64,000 bases of DNA from CALGSZ01 sp042408955 (GTDB taxonomy: Bacteria > Chloroflexota > Chloroflexia > Thermomicrobiales > UBA6265), in NCBI GenBank assembly GCA_042408955.1, contig JBHOQQ010000017.1:6020-70019 (forward strand), given 5' to 3'. The first letter of the stretch is position 1. Every line of letters begins with the position of its first letter. Positions 34,550 to 43,865 of this stretch are shown here, in pieces. The notes under the pieces were generated by a model. That model was not told where the DNA came from and did not search any database. It saw nothing but the letters and a program-made list of their open reading frames with translations. The position numbers and the translations under genes are program-made.

Positions 34550-35638
34550 TTAGCCACCACCCACTTTTGGGGCATGCGTCAGGATTCGGCACCCGTCCTC
34601 TTCGATGACCACGACGTCCTCGATGCGAACCCCTCCCCAGCCAGGGAGGTAGACGCCCGGCTCGACGGTGGTCACCATGCCTGCCCGGAGGATGTCCGAC
34701 GAAGCCGCGCTCAGGCTCGGTGCCTCGTGAACGCGCATGCCGAGCCCATGACCGAGCCCGTGAACAAACGCGGATCCGAATCCAGCCGCTTCGATGACGG
34801 ACCGGGCGGCGCGGTCGGCCTCGTTCGCAGGAAGCCCGGCTCGCAGCATCGTCAGCGCTGCTACCTGCGCCTCCAGCACAAGATTGTAAACCGTCCGCAA
34901 CTGCGTGTCGGGCTCACCGAGCCAGACCGTCCGCGTCAGGTCCCCATTGAAGCCAGCCCAGCGGGCCCCAACGTCAATGATCACCGGCTCCCCAATCGCG
35001 ATCTCACGATCGGTGACCCGGTGATGCGGCCTAGCGGCATGTGGCCCAGCGGCGACTGTAACCGGAAAGGCGATTCCATCTGCGCCAGCCTCGCGCATCG
35101 CTCGCTCGATCTCCCACGCCAGGGCCCGCTCGGTGATGCCTGGCCGTAGGACGCGCAGTCCGTGCGCGAATCCAATCTCGGTTAGGTGCAAAGCCCGTTC
35201 GATTGCGGCTAGATCGGAAGGCGACTTGATGATGCGCAGCCGGTCCACGGTGTCGACTAGGGGCAAAAGCGTTGCTTCGGTGCCGAGCCCTGTTTGGAGC
35301 GCCTGGTACACCGAGACCGTGGTAGCTCCATCCTCGAAGCCAACGCGCCTCCAGGCGAATCGCTTTATCTGGTCCACGACCGTGGCATGCCACGGGCGGC
35401 CCCAAGGGATAACGGTGAAACCAGGGGCCTCCGACGCGGCCCAGTCAACGTTGTTCGGGCTGGCGAGAAGGATCGCCTCGTTTCTCCCGATGAGAAGGAT
35501 GCCCTGAGGTGAACCGGGCGCATGATCCTCTGCCGAATAGCCGCTGAGATAGTGCCGGTTGACGGAATCAGTGATGATGAGGCCATCAAGTTGCTGCTGT
35601 TCGAGCAGCGCCCTGGCTTGCCCAAGGTGATCTGTCAC
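34550..35638 (-). CDS. pepQ: M24 family Xaa-Pro peptidase
   Basis: Metal-dependent aminopeptidase or prolidase of the pita-bread fold, 362 residues. Metal ligands appear in IDVGARWAGFNGDLTRTVW, FVHGLGHGLGMRVHEAP and TVEPGVYLPGWGGVRIEDVVV. The N-terminal creatinase-like domain begins at GTG 35638, which overlaps the aroQ stop (GTGA). It lies upstream of efp, a common pairing because both concern proline-containing proteins. Confidence 0.9.
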   Translation of the reverse strand: MTDHLGQARALLEQQQLDGLIITDSVNRHYLSGYSAEDHAPGSPQGILLIGRNEAILLASPNNVDWAASEAPGFTVIPWGRPWHATVVDQIKRFAWRRVGFEDGATTVSVYQALQTGLGTEATLLPLVDTVDRLRIIKSPSDLAAIERALHLTEIGFAHGLRVLRPGITERALAWEIERAMREAGADGIAFPVTVAAGPHAARPHHRVTDREIAIGEPVIIDVGARWAGFNGDLTRTVWLGEPDTQLRTVYNLVLEAQVAALTMLRAGLPANEADRAARSVIEAAGFGSAFVHGLGHGLGMRVHEAPSLSAASSDILRAGMVTTVEPGVYLPGWGGVRIEDVVVIEEDGCRILTHAPKVGGG

Positions 35639-36111
35639 GCGGATTCCTCCGCGGCGCCTACCAAGCGCTCCAAAAAGTAACGAAGCGCCAGGAGGTAGCC
35701 ATCCGCTCCCAGCCCGGCGATCTGCCCGATGGCCACCGGGGCGATGACCGAATGATGCCGGAACTCCTCGCGCGCATGGATGTTGGTGAGATGGACTTCG
35801 ATGACTGGCCGGCCGCACGCTGCCAGCGCATCACGCAGCGCGATCGAATAGTGGGTGAGTGCTCCGGGATTAATGATGATCCCGTATGCCGTGCGGCCAG
35901 ATTCGTGGATCCGGTCGATGAGTGCGCCTTCGTGGTTTGACTGAAACGTCTCAATGGTGACCGGCGGAGTCGCTGTCGATGCGAGATCGCGCAAACGCGC
36001 TTCGATGTCCGCCAGCGTCGTTCGTCCGTAGAGCTCAGGCTCCCGCGTGCCGAGCAGATTGAGATTTGGCCCATTGAGGACCAGGATGCGGCGGTCGGTC
36101 ATGAGGCTCAC
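35635..36111 (-). CDS. aroQ: 3-dehydroquinate dehydratase, type II
   Basis: Third step of the shikimate pathway, 158 residues. The family signature LVLNGPNLNLLGTREPELYG near the N-terminus, SNHEGALIDRIHE, INPGALTHYSIALRDAL and the catalytic His segment VIEVHLTNIHAREEFRHHSVIAPVAIGQIAGLG are all present. The start is GTG 36111 overlapping the upstream stop, or ATG 36102. Confidence 0.95.
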   Translation of the reverse strand: MSLMTDRRILVLNGPNLNLLGTREPELYGRTTLADIEARLRDLASTATPPVTIETFQSNHEGALIDRIHESGRTAYGIIINPGALTHYSIALRDALAACGRPVIEVHLTNIHAREEFRHHSVIAPVAIGQIAGLGADGYLLALRYFLERLVGAAEESA

Positions 36112-37103
36112 CCGACAGGAGCGCCGCTGCTGGCCAGGGCTGGAACATACGCCCGGATCGGGTACGTCTCCTTGGAACCGTCCGGCCGCATGCGGCCACG
36201 GAAGACAAAGATTGGCACGAGATATTGGCGGCTGCCTGGTGGTCCAGCCGTGGTGTAGGCGATGTCGACGCCGCTGTAGGTAGCGGTGCCGGTGATGTCA
36301 TCGCCCGGCTGGGCAACACCTTCAGGAAGCTCCACTTCGAGATAGGCCTCACCACTTTGGACTTCATTCCAGGCGACCTTCGGCTGGCGCAGGAGATAGA
36401 GGTCACCGCGCTTGATCTCCGCCCAGCGGATGGATGCTTCGAGGATTGTGCCGGTGGGTCCCATCGTGACCGTAATGCTCGGATAGGCGGACATAATCCG
36501 CTTCGGCTCCTCTGGCCGGAACTGAACGACGAGGCGCTGCGACTCCTCGATACGTCCCACCACTTCGGCCTCGCCCAAATCCGGCGGTAGCAGCCCGGTA
36601 AGGCGCAGCCACTCTTGGGCGAAGGCGATCGCCTCCTTGTCGTTCGGCAGCTTACCCTCGCGCACGTCCTCCAGCGAGAAGTACTGGATCACGTCCGGCG
36701 CGATGAAGACCTGTCCGAGACCGGTTGCCTCCCACGTATCGTTCCCTTTGTCTTGCACTTCCGCACCGATCTTGAGCCGGTCGGCAATCTGCTGCGCTTC
36801 CTCCTTCGTGGGCGCTTGCCGCAGCAGCTCGTAGACCCGAGCTTCCTTCGGAAGGGTGTCCAGATCAACGCGCAGCGTCGATTTCAGCGCGAAGGTGTAC
36901 CCCTGCTGATTTGATGTCGGAATATCGGGCGGTGGCAGCTCTGGCGTCACCTCGCCCTGCGCCGCCGGATCGGGCGGCTCAGTTGTGGCGATCGCGGCGA
37001 GGGGTTGGCATACCACTCCGAAGAGCACAAGCCAGTAGGCAAGCAGCCGGACAAGCGCCTGCCGGCGCGCGATGAACCGTCGCAATCTCCTTCCCTCCAC
37101 CAT
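36108..37103 (-). CDS. Secreted or membrane-anchored protein of unknown function
   Basis: Not recognised as a named family. The 331 residues begin with a basic stretch and one hydrophobic segment (LLAYWLVLFGVVCQPLAAIA), a signal peptide or anchor; the Cys within it is not in a good lipobox. The rest is soluble and beta-rich, with a middle region KGNDTWEATGLGQVFIAPDVIQYFSLEDV and a C-terminal region (VDIAYTTAGPPGSRQYLVPIFVFRGRM) resembling YycI-like or sensor-associated extracytoplasmic domains. It lies between uvrB and aroQ, overlapping aroQ by 4 bases. Confidence 0.7.
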   Translation of the reverse strand: MVEGRRLRRFIARRQALVRLLAYWLVLFGVVCQPLAAIATTEPPDPAAQGEVTPELPPPDIPTSNQQGYTFALKSTLRVDLDTLPKEARVYELLRQAPTKEEAQQIADRLKIGAEVQDKGNDTWEATGLGQVFIAPDVIQYFSLEDVREGKLPNDKEAIAFAQEWLRLTGLLPPDLGEAEVVGRIEESQRLVVQFRPEEPKRIMSAYPSITVTMGPTGTILEASIRWAEIKRGDLYLLRQPKVAWNEVQSGEAYLEVELPEGVAQPGDDITGTATYSGVDIAYTTAGPPGSRQYLVPIFVFRGRMRPDGSKETYPIRAYVPALASSGAPVG

Positions 37104-37119
37104 CGTTCGGACGATCCCC

Positions 37120-39135
37120 CTAGGACGCCATTACTGGATCAACCTCGATCAGCCGGCGCAACTCGACGATTTGGTCGCGCAGCAATGCTGCCTTTTCAAA
37201 CTCCAGATCCCGCGCTGCCGCTTTCATCTGCGACTCAAGGTCCTTAATGAGCCGGGCAAGCTCGTTGCGCGGCATCTCCGCGATCACCCCGGCGCGAGTC
37301 GAGCTGCCAACTCGATACTCCGCGCTTTCCTCAGCGGCGGCGCGCACGCGGTCTGTCAGATCCTTGACCGCCTTGACGATGCCGCGCGGCTGGATCCCGT
37401 GCTGCTCGTTATACGCGATCTGGATCGCCCGGCGCCGGTAGGTCTCGTCAATAGCAGCCTTCATCGAGCGGGTCATCGTATCGGCATACATGATGACCTG
37501 CCCATCGACGTGCCGAGCAGCCCGCCCGATCATCTGAATCAACGATCCCTCCGACCGCAGGTAGCCCTCCTTATCCGCATCAAGAATAGCGACCAGGGAA
37601 ACCTCGGGCAGGTCGAGCCCTTCCCGGAGCAGGTTGATTCCCACCACCACGTCATAGACTCCAAGACGGAGATCGCGTAGGATCTCGACGCGCTCCAGCG
37701 TCTCGATCTCGCTGTGGAGATAGTGCGTGCGGATGCCCATCTCCTTCAAGTAATCGGCCAGATCCTCGGCCATGCGCTTTGTCAGCGTGGTGACCAGCGC
37801 GCGCTCACCCCGCGCAACGCGCACGTTGATCTCGTGCAGCAGATCATCAATCTGCCCCTTCGTCGGGCGGACCGAGATGGCTGGATCTATCAGGCCGGTT
37901 GGGCGGATGACCTGCTCGACGATCTTCTCGCTGTGCTCCTGCTCGTAAGGTCCAGGTGTTGCCGAGACGAAGATCACCTGGTTGATCATGCGCTCGAACT
38001 CGGCGAAGGTGAGCGGCCGGTTCTCCCGCGCCGAAGGCAGGCGGAAGCCGTGTTCAATCAGCACATCCTTGCGGGAGCGGTCGCCCGCGTACATTCCCCG
38101 CACCTGGGGAATGGTGATGTGCGACTCGTCGATGAAGAGCAGGAAATCGTCAGGGAAGTAATCGAGGAGCGTCGAGGGCTGCTCGCCGGGCTTGCGGCGT
38201 GACAGGTGCATCGAGTAATTCTCGATACCCGCGCAGTAGCCGGCCTCCTGCATCATCTCCAAATCGTAGAGCGTGCGCTGCTTGAGGCGCGCTGCTTCCA
38301 GAACCTTGCCCTGCGATTCTAACTCCCGTAGGCGCTCTTCTAGCTCCGCTTGAATATCCTTGATCGCCGCCTGCAACTTGTCAGCCGTCGTCACGAAGTG
38401 CTTCGCCGGGTAGATATCAATCTCCATCCGCTCGACGAGAAGCTCGCCTGTCAGCGGATCAACCTCAACGATCCGCTCTATTTCATCGCCGAAGAACTCG
38501 ATGCGGACGGCGATCTCTTCGTAGGCTGGGAAAACCTCAAGCACATCGCCGCGCACGCGAAACGTGCCGCGGACAAGCGTCATGTCGTTCCGGTCGTACT
38601 GGATGTCGATCAGGTGGCGGACGACCGTGTCGCGCCGGATGGACATGCCGCGGCGGAGGGAGACGAGCGTCTGCTGGTACTCCTCCGGCGAGCCGAGACC
38701 GTAGATGCAGGAGACGGAGGCGACGATCAAGACATCCCGCCGGGTCAGCAGCGCTCGGGTGGCCGCGTGACGCAGCTTGTCGATCTCGTCGTTGATGTCC
38801 GCATCCTTCTCGATGTAGGTGTCCGTGCGTGGGACATACGCCTCCGGCTGGTAGTAGTCGTAGTAGGAGACGAAGTACTCAACCGCGTTGTGAGGGAAAA
38901 ATTCTTTGAATTCGGCGTAAAGCTGGGCGGCGAGCGTCTTGTTGTGGGCCAGGACAAGGGTCGGGCGGTTCATCCGCTCGATGATGTTGGCCATCGTGAA
39001 CGTCTTGCCCGATCCCGTGACGCCGAGGAGCGTCTGCATGCGCAGACCGTCCTGCAGCCCGGCAACCAGCTCTTCGATCGCCTTCGGTTGATCACCGGTT
39101 GGCTTGAGGTCGGAAACGATCTTGAAATCCGGCAT
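37120..39135 (-). CDS. uvrB: Excinuclease ABC subunit B
   Basis: Damage-verification helicase of nucleotide excision repair, 671 residues, full length. Walker A is LLGVTGSGKTFTMA near residue 40. The beta-hairpin region is EYFVSYYDYYQPEAYVP, and motif VI is IQMIGRAARHVDGQV. The C-terminal UVR domain (ELARLIKDLESQMKAAARDLEFEKAALLRDQI) binds UvrC. uvrA and uvrC are not in this window. Confidence 0.97.
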   Translation of the reverse strand: MPDFKIVSDLKPTGDQPKAIEELVAGLQDGLRMQTLLGVTGSGKTFTMANIIERMNRPTLVLAHNKTLAAQLYAEFKEFFPHNAVEYFVSYYDYYQPEAYVPRTDTYIEKDADINDEIDKLRHAATRALLTRRDVLIVASVSCIYGLGSPEEYQQTLVSLRRGMSIRRDTVVRHLIDIQYDRNDMTLVRGTFRVRGDVLEVFPAYEEIAVRIEFFGDEIERIVEVDPLTGELLVERMEIDIYPAKHFVTTADKLQAAIKDIQAELEERLRELESQGKVLEAARLKQRTLYDLEMMQEAGYCAGIENYSMHLSRRKPGEQPSTLLDYFPDDFLLFIDESHITIPQVRGMYAGDRSRKDVLIEHGFRLPSARENRPLTFAEFERMINQVIFVSATPGPYEQEHSEKIVEQVIRPTGLIDPAISVRPTKGQIDDLLHEINVRVARGERALVTTLTKRMAEDLADYLKEMGIRTHYLHSEIETLERVEILRDLRLGVYDVVVGINLLREGLDLPEVSLVAILDADKEGYLRSEGSLIQMIGRAARHVDGQVIMYADTMTRSMKAAIDETYRRRAIQIAYNEQHGIQPRGIVKAVKDLTDRVRAAAEESAEYRVGSSTRAGVIAEMPRNELARLIKDLESQMKAAARDLEFEKAALLRDQIVELRRLIEVDPVMAS

Positions 39136-39475
39136 GAATGTGTCACCAGCCTTGCGCCATCAGCGATCAGCGTGGTGCTCCCGGCCGTCCCCGTCGCCCA
39201 TTCTCACCGTGGTGTGCTTGGCGTGAGAGCGCGGCGCAGCAGGCGCCAGACTGATCGCTGAAGGCTGCCTTGGATGAAACAGCGACGCCCGCCAAGGCGG
39301 ACACGTTGCCATCTCCGAAGTATACCCCGGACCTATCTCTGATCGGCATCGCCGGGTGCCCCAGCCAGGCTGGGCCTGGTGCGCCCTTGATTTAACAACG
39401 CACAAAGAGATCTACTGCGAGAGCGAAGTGACCGCCTTGCACCGTCTGGCGCTCTCTCGCCACCACCTCCAGTGG
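39136..39475 (-). other. 340-base gap upstream of uvrB
   Basis: No gene is supported. An 11-base inverted repeat (TCAGCGATCAG near 39159, CTGATCGCTGA near 39249) resembles the short CAGCGATCAG modules of the large intergenic elements at 48888 and 55590, so this may be a decayed relative. No clear promoter was found. Confidence 0.4.
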
Positions 39476-39937
39476 TCACGGAATCCGGTATGGCTCGGCA
39501 TCCCTTCCGCCAGGGGCAATCACGTCGTCAATGTGGCGCACCGCCCACCGTTGCCCGGCAAAGGGAAGGCGGGCGGTCGCCTCATCGCGCTCGCACCACG
39601 CATAGTCGGTATATCCGCTGGCCAGGGTAACGCGTTGGCCTGGTGGAGCAGGGAAAGCGAAAACGGGCGCCAAGACGAGGACGTCGCGTGAATGGTCGTA
39701 GTACTGATTGATGTAGTCGGCGGAGAAGACCGCTGAGACCGTGAGGCCAGCGCGCTCGGCGACGATCCGGCGAGCAGCTTCGACGGCGGTTTCCTCCGGC
39801 TGGATCGGGCCATCGAAGCTCTGCCAGGTGCCACCGAGCGAGGCATCGTCCTCCCGCCGGACGAGGAGAAATTGGGTGCGGCCGTTTAGCCGGCGGAAGA
39901 CGAATGCCTCAACCATATCGGCAACGACCAATGACAT
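39476..39937 (-). CDS. Nudix hydrolase with a degenerate Nudix box
   Basis: Predicted nucleotide pyrophosphatase, 153 residues, resembling dihydroneopterin-triphosphate-type Nudix proteins (VEAFVFRRLNGRTQFLLVRREDDASLGGTWQSFDGPI). The box reads G-x5-E-x7-R-I-V-A-E-R-x-G-L. The first Glu of the REUxEE core is Ile and the last is Arg; only one core Glu remains. Metal-dependent catalysis may be altered. GGAGGGTCCG precedes ATG 39937. Confidence 0.82.
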   Translation of the reverse strand: MSLVVADMVEAFVFRRLNGRTQFLLVRREDDASLGGTWQSFDGPIQPEETAVEAARRIVAERAGLTVSAVFSADYINQYYDHSRDVLVLAPVFAFPAPPGQRVTLASGYTDYAWCERDEATARLPFAGQRWAVRHIDDVIAPGGRDAEPYRIP

Positions 39938-40436
39938 CGGACCCTCCTTCGCAGGAGCCTGGTATCGAGTGTCGGGAGATTGTCACGGTCGCAAGGAGGG
40001 CATGCAACGATGCCTGACTCATTGACCGGCAACTAAGAGTGTACCGCGAGACATGAAGAGGGTGATTTACCACGGACTCGCTATGGGACTTCAGCACGGC
40101 CCTGCAGTGGTCGCGCGATCAAACCAGAGCATCGTCGCCGTGTGCTGCGACGGCGATTGCGGCGGCAACGCCTGGTCCGACCCGCGCTTGGTGCATCCTG
40201 ACGCCAATCGCTGGGACCGCGCCATAGCTGCTCTCCGAGAGGCGCGCGCACCTTCCCGCGCTGTCTGAATGCTACTGCCGTTTATCTGCTAGGACCTCGC
40301 CGAGCGCTGCATCCCCTTGAAGACGATTGCGTACGCGCGGTAAAGGGTCGAGTGTAGCGCCGGCAAGTTCATGGCTGTGAGTATGCGGATAAGTGTGCTT
40401 GTGCGCACACGCACGTCGGCGCAGGAAGATGATTTC
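39938..40436. other. About 500 bases without a recognisable gene
   Basis: Only short unlikely frames occur, the longest being 71 codons at 40053-40268 on the plus strand without a Shine-Dalgarno. Nothing else recognised. Confidence 0.4.
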
Positions 40437-40940
40437 TCAGCTCACGATTGTCGTGAGGCGGTGGCAGGCCAACAACCGGGCGATGCTCCGCGCCACTTCC
40501 TTGGCTGCCACAACCGGCATCGGAGCACCGCTTGCTCTGCAGCAGGCAGCCAACCGAGTAAGGCCTGGTGTGCCTGCACGAAGCCAGCCCAATACGGATC
40601 GGTGTGACTAACAACGAGCGTAGGGATCTGGATCCGTGCCGCATCGTCCGGCCCGAAGTGCCATGATTGCAGCGCTGGACCACCAATCAGGAACAGTGGG
40701 GGCGCGTCGTTCACAGCCTGCAGCCAAGCGCTTGGTAGCGCTGCCTCAAGCCGTGCACGGTAATTGGGGCCGAACGCTCCTCGCGCCCAGGTGTCAACCG
40801 CGCTGACGCGGTCGCCGGAGCCGAATCGTCCATAACGCTTGGCCGATCGTCTCAAGGTAAAATTGCAACACCCTCGCCTCGGTGATGACAACGGGCACGA
40901 CCGTTTCAAGATGCGTGACGGATGCTACCACCTGCGGAAC
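40437..40940 (-). pseudogene. Alpha/beta hydrolase remnant
   Basis: The C-terminal half of an alpha/beta-fold hydrolase is readable only by joining frames. VVPVVITEARVLQFYLETIGQA (near 40930-40860) is followed after a shift by SGDRVSAVDTWARGAFGPNYRARLEAALP and IPTLVVSHTDPYWAGFVQAHQALLGWLPAAEQAVL. After a second shift near 40535 it ends MPVVAAKEVARSIARLLACHRLTTIVS at stop 40437. The N-terminal domain with the nucleophile elbow is absent. It is therefore truncated and frameshifted, and not functional. Confidence 0.75.
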
Positions 40941-41051
40941 GTCAGATGTCTGAAGTACGGAGGGGGCAGTTAATGGTTTGGGGTCGAAGGGGTGATCGGG
41001 ATGATGAGGAGAGCTAATGGGATATGTCGTGCGGACCCTGGCTCCACTGAC

Positions 41052-41744
41052 CTAGAAATGCTCCAGCAAATCAATAAAGCGCTCGACAACAAGCAGCCGG
41101 CCGGAACCCTCCCTTAACTCTTCATGCTCCAGCCGCCAGGTCGCCTTGTGGGGAATATAAACGGCGTTCAATCCCGCCTCGAGCGCGGGATTAATATCGC
41201 TACGCGCCGAGTTGCCAATCATCCAGGTGCGCACCGGGTGATAGTCTAGCTCCACAACGATCCGCTCATAAGCCGCTCGATCCTTTTCGGCAAGAATGAC
41301 CGCCCGCCGGAAATACGGCGCCAGTCCCGACCGATCAATCTTGAGTCGCTGTTCCTCCGGGTGCCCCTTGGTAACAAGCACCAAATCGTGGCGATTCGTG
41401 AGCTCTAGCAACGTCTCCTCCACTCCCGGCAAGAGCTCAATCTCCTGCCGCAGGATGCGCTCGCCGAACTCCATAACCCAGTCAAGTTCATCTTCAGGGA
41501 TATGTCGTTCGGCCAGCCGCGCGTAGCACTCCCGGAGGTTCCGCGCAAAGCTCCGCGCTCCGTACCCGTGCACGCGGACATTCGCTCGCTCGATCTCGTC
41601 CAAAACCGCCCGTACCTCGGCCGGGGTCAAGCGCGAGTGATTCAACAAGGCGATGAACTCGTCAATCGCCCGCTCGAAATAGATGTTGTTTTCCCAGAGG
41701 GTGTCGTCCGCGTCGATCAGCAGATGCTGCCGTTGTGCCGCCAT
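41052..41744 (-). CDS. HAD-superfamily hydrolase
   Basis: Predicted phosphatase, 230 residues. Motif I is LLIDADDTLW (nucleophile and acid Asp), motif II the Thr in LVLVTKGHPE, motif III the Lys in ILAEKDRAAYERIV and motif IV WMIGNSARSDINPALEAGL. The substrate is unknown. The start is ATG 41744 with GGAG nearby. Confidence 0.9.
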   Translation of the reverse strand: MAAQRQHLLIDADDTLWENNIYFERAIDEFIALLNHSRLTPAEVRAVLDEIERANVRVHGYGARSFARNLRECYARLAERHIPEDELDWVMEFGERILRQEIELLPGVEETLLELTNRHDLVLVTKGHPEEQRLKIDRSGLAPYFRRAVILAEKDRAAYERIVVELDYHPVRTWMIGNSARSDINPALEAGLNAVYIPHKATWRLEHEELREGSGRLLVVERFIDLLEHF

Positions 41745-42042
41745 GCTCCACGTACTCGTCTACGTTCGCTCGCCCGCCGCGCTGGCCTTCCCGAAAATAT
41801 CGCAGTCCCCGGCGCGTCGCCGCACCATTCGGAATAACTCCTCTACCCCCGCCTTGTTGGTTTTCATCGTCGGCGATGCGCGGCTTTCGTCGCCACCTGC
41901 CGAGCGGACGCACCCAAGCTGTTCAGCGGCACCAGCTTGACACCATCATCATTGGTGACTGTCAGGATCGGCGTACGCCCTCCGAATCGTCGGACGCCTG
42001 TTCACCACGCCTGGCTTAGAGAGCGGGAGCCAACGACCGCGG
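41745..42042. other. 298-base gap without a recognised feature
   Basis: No coding frame or strong signal is supported between the HAD gene start and the end of the DapA-family gene. Confidence 0.4.
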
Positions 42043-42987
42043 TCAAGCGATTTTGCCTGCCGCGACACTGCTATCCGGCAGCCAACGCGGGAAGCCCTCC
42101 GCCAGAAACGCCCGAAACCGCTCGAACGCCGCCTCGTCGTAGCCGGCGTATGGCGACAACAGGCGCAGCGGGAACCGGGAGTCGAGGAGCTTGCAAAAGA
42201 CCTTGTCGTACGCCCCGTCCATATGGACATTGGGGCCGCCGAACTCGAGCAGGGCGTCAGTCATCAGATTGAGCTCCCGCGCCATCTCGCCGAGCACAGA
42301 GGCATCTCGACGGAGCCCGGCCTCGAAGTAGACCCGAGCCAACGCTGGGTTGATCGAAGAGATCGAGACCAGGAAGCCGCAGTCGCCTATCAAGCTGCCG
42401 TATGCCCAGCCAGGCTCCGTCACAAAGTGTCGCAGGGAGCCGGCACGGTCGAGCAACGCCGCCAGCGTTCGGATGTCTGCTCTGGCGTTCTTCGTCGCCA
42501 CCAGATTCGGGTGACGGTCGGCAAGAACAGCGTACTCATCCGGCGTCACGAGGCGACCGGCCCGTTGCAGGTTGTAGTGAAGAAAGCGCGCTTCGGGGAA
42601 GCGGCCACACGTTTCGTCGAAAAAGACCATCAGCTCGCGCTCGGTCAACGGTCCCCAGCTCGGTAACGAAACCTGAAAGAGGGAAATCCCCTGAGCGAGG
42701 CAACGCTCTGTGCGATCGATCACAGTCGAAAGCGAGAGGCTGATCATCCCCACCATCGGCTCGACCGCGCGGGCCCGGCACTCCTCAGCGAAAATCGCGA
42801 CAACGTCGTCGAATTGCTGCTCATCGACCGCGTACCCCTCGCCTGCCGTGCCGAAGACGTAGAGATCTCGCAGCCCCGCATCAATGAGTCCGCGGATACT
42901 CGCGCGAAAGATCGGCTCGTCAATTTCACCCTTGGCCGTCCAGGGGACACAACACGTCGCGAGGATCGTCTGCGGAAAACGGCTCAC
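42043..42987 (-). CDS. DapA/NAL-family aldolase or lyase
   Basis: Dihydrodipicolinate synthase/N-acetylneuraminate lyase superfamily TIM barrel, 314 residues. The catalytic Tyr is in RFLHYNLQRAGR and the Schiff-base Lys in NLVATKNARADI. The phosphate/keto-acid loop is VFGTAGEGYAVDE, matching the GTxGE of the family. The rest diverges from true DapA, and no lysine pathway gene is near, so another 2-keto acid substrate is likely. The start is GTG 42987 after GGGGGAGGGAC. Confidence 0.87.
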   Translation of the reverse strand: MSRFPQTILATCCVPWTAKGEIDEPIFRASIRGLIDAGLRDLYVFGTAGEGYAVDEQQFDDVVAIFAEECRARAVEPMVGMISLSLSTVIDRTERCLAQGISLFQVSLPSWGPLTERELMVFFDETCGRFPEARFLHYNLQRAGRLVTPDEYAVLADRHPNLVATKNARADIRTLAALLDRAGSLRHFVTEPGWAYGSLIGDCGFLVSISSINPALARVYFEAGLRRDASVLGEMARELNLMTDALLEFGGPNVHMDGAYDKVFCKLLDSRFPLRLLSPYAGYDEAAFERFRAFLAEGFPRWLPDSSVAAGKIA

Positions 42988-43405
42988 GTCCCTCCCCCAT
43001 TCTCAATGATTGGCGTCGCCTAGGCTATCGGTATTATCGCGGGTCGCCAGGATAATAGACGCGAGCTTTATGTCTAAGAACCGCCTTGTTCAAGCCCCCG
43101 TCCGAAGGACATCAGCGGACCTGGCAGCCTTGTGCACCGCGCCCTAACCGGGTCACAACAAAGTTCGCGCAATGAGATGCGCGAATGCACTCCTATGCCA
43201 AACGTTTCCATATCGATCAATCAAAATCTGACAAAGAACAGCACCACACGGCCATCATCTCGATCGGACGATGCGGTGGGCGCGACACCAGTTGAGACAA
43301 TGAGCAAACCCATGCCCGTGGGTGGTCACTCAGGACGATCATGAACCGGCGTCATATCTCGATGCGCACTGGGCTGCGCCGACTATCTCCCAGTGACGGT
43401 CTGGG
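42988..43405. other. About 420 bases without a recognised gene
   Basis: No credible frame was seen on either strand. Around 43190-43260 the sequence is AT-richer than its surroundings. Nothing specific recognised. Confidence 0.4.
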
Positions 43406-43753
43406 TTATGAGTGCTGTGAGCGTAACGCCGCACCGCGCACCGCTCGGTCAATTGCTCCCCACGCCGACCAGTAGGCGTCCTCAGGATCGCCATGAACCG
43501 CTTCGCCAGAGTGCAACGACAACGCGCGTGCCGTGTCGATCCCCGGCGTCACTTCGCTCACAGTCCAGCGATAACACGCGTCGCAATCTTTCCGGATTGT
43601 GACATCGAATCGACGGCGCCGGCACGAAGCCCGCACGGAAACCACTGCCGGAGCGTCGCTATCCGACAACCTCTTGACCCGCTCGAGTGTCAATTCGGCA
43701 AGCCAGAGCGCGAAGCGGTCGCAACAATCCACGATCCCCACCTCGGTCAACAT
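43406..43753 (-). CDS. Hypothetical protein, possible
   Basis: A 115-residue frame with mixed composition (VDCCDRFALWLAELTLERVKRL, RASCRRRRFDVTIRKDCDACYRWTVSEV, DPEDAYWSAWGAIDRAVRG) and third-position GC similar to neighbours. It has several Cys. The start at ATG 43753 lacks a properly spaced Shine-Dalgarno. No family recognised. It overlaps nothing credible on the other strand. Confidence 0.35.
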   Translation of the reverse strand: MLTEVGIVDCCDRFALWLAELTLERVKRLSDSDAPAVVSVRASCRRRRFDVTIRKDCDACYRWTVSEVTPGIDTARALSLHSGEAVHGDPEDAYWSAWGAIDRAVRGAALRSQHS

Positions 43754-43786
43754 CCTTGTGGGCCGACGGGAGAGCCACGGTCACGG

Positions 43787-43820
43787 TATAGTGACTTGCA
43801 CACGCGGGACACGTTGTCCC
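43787..43820 (+). promoter_or_regulatory. -10-like hexamer and inverted repeat before the MBL-Rieske gene
   Basis: TATAGT at 43787-43792 is followed by a perfect inverted repeat GGGACA-CGT-TGTCCC at 43806-43820, about where transcription would start. The repeat could be an operator or a short leader hairpin. The matching -35 is poor. Confidence 0.45.
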
Positions 43821-43865
43821 CGTGCGCACCCATCGTACCACTTGGAGCGAGCAGGAGGATCAAAG

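Noticed and set aside
40053..40268. 71-codon plus-strand frame
   Set aside because: No Shine-Dalgarno, no family resemblance and ordinary shadow composition.
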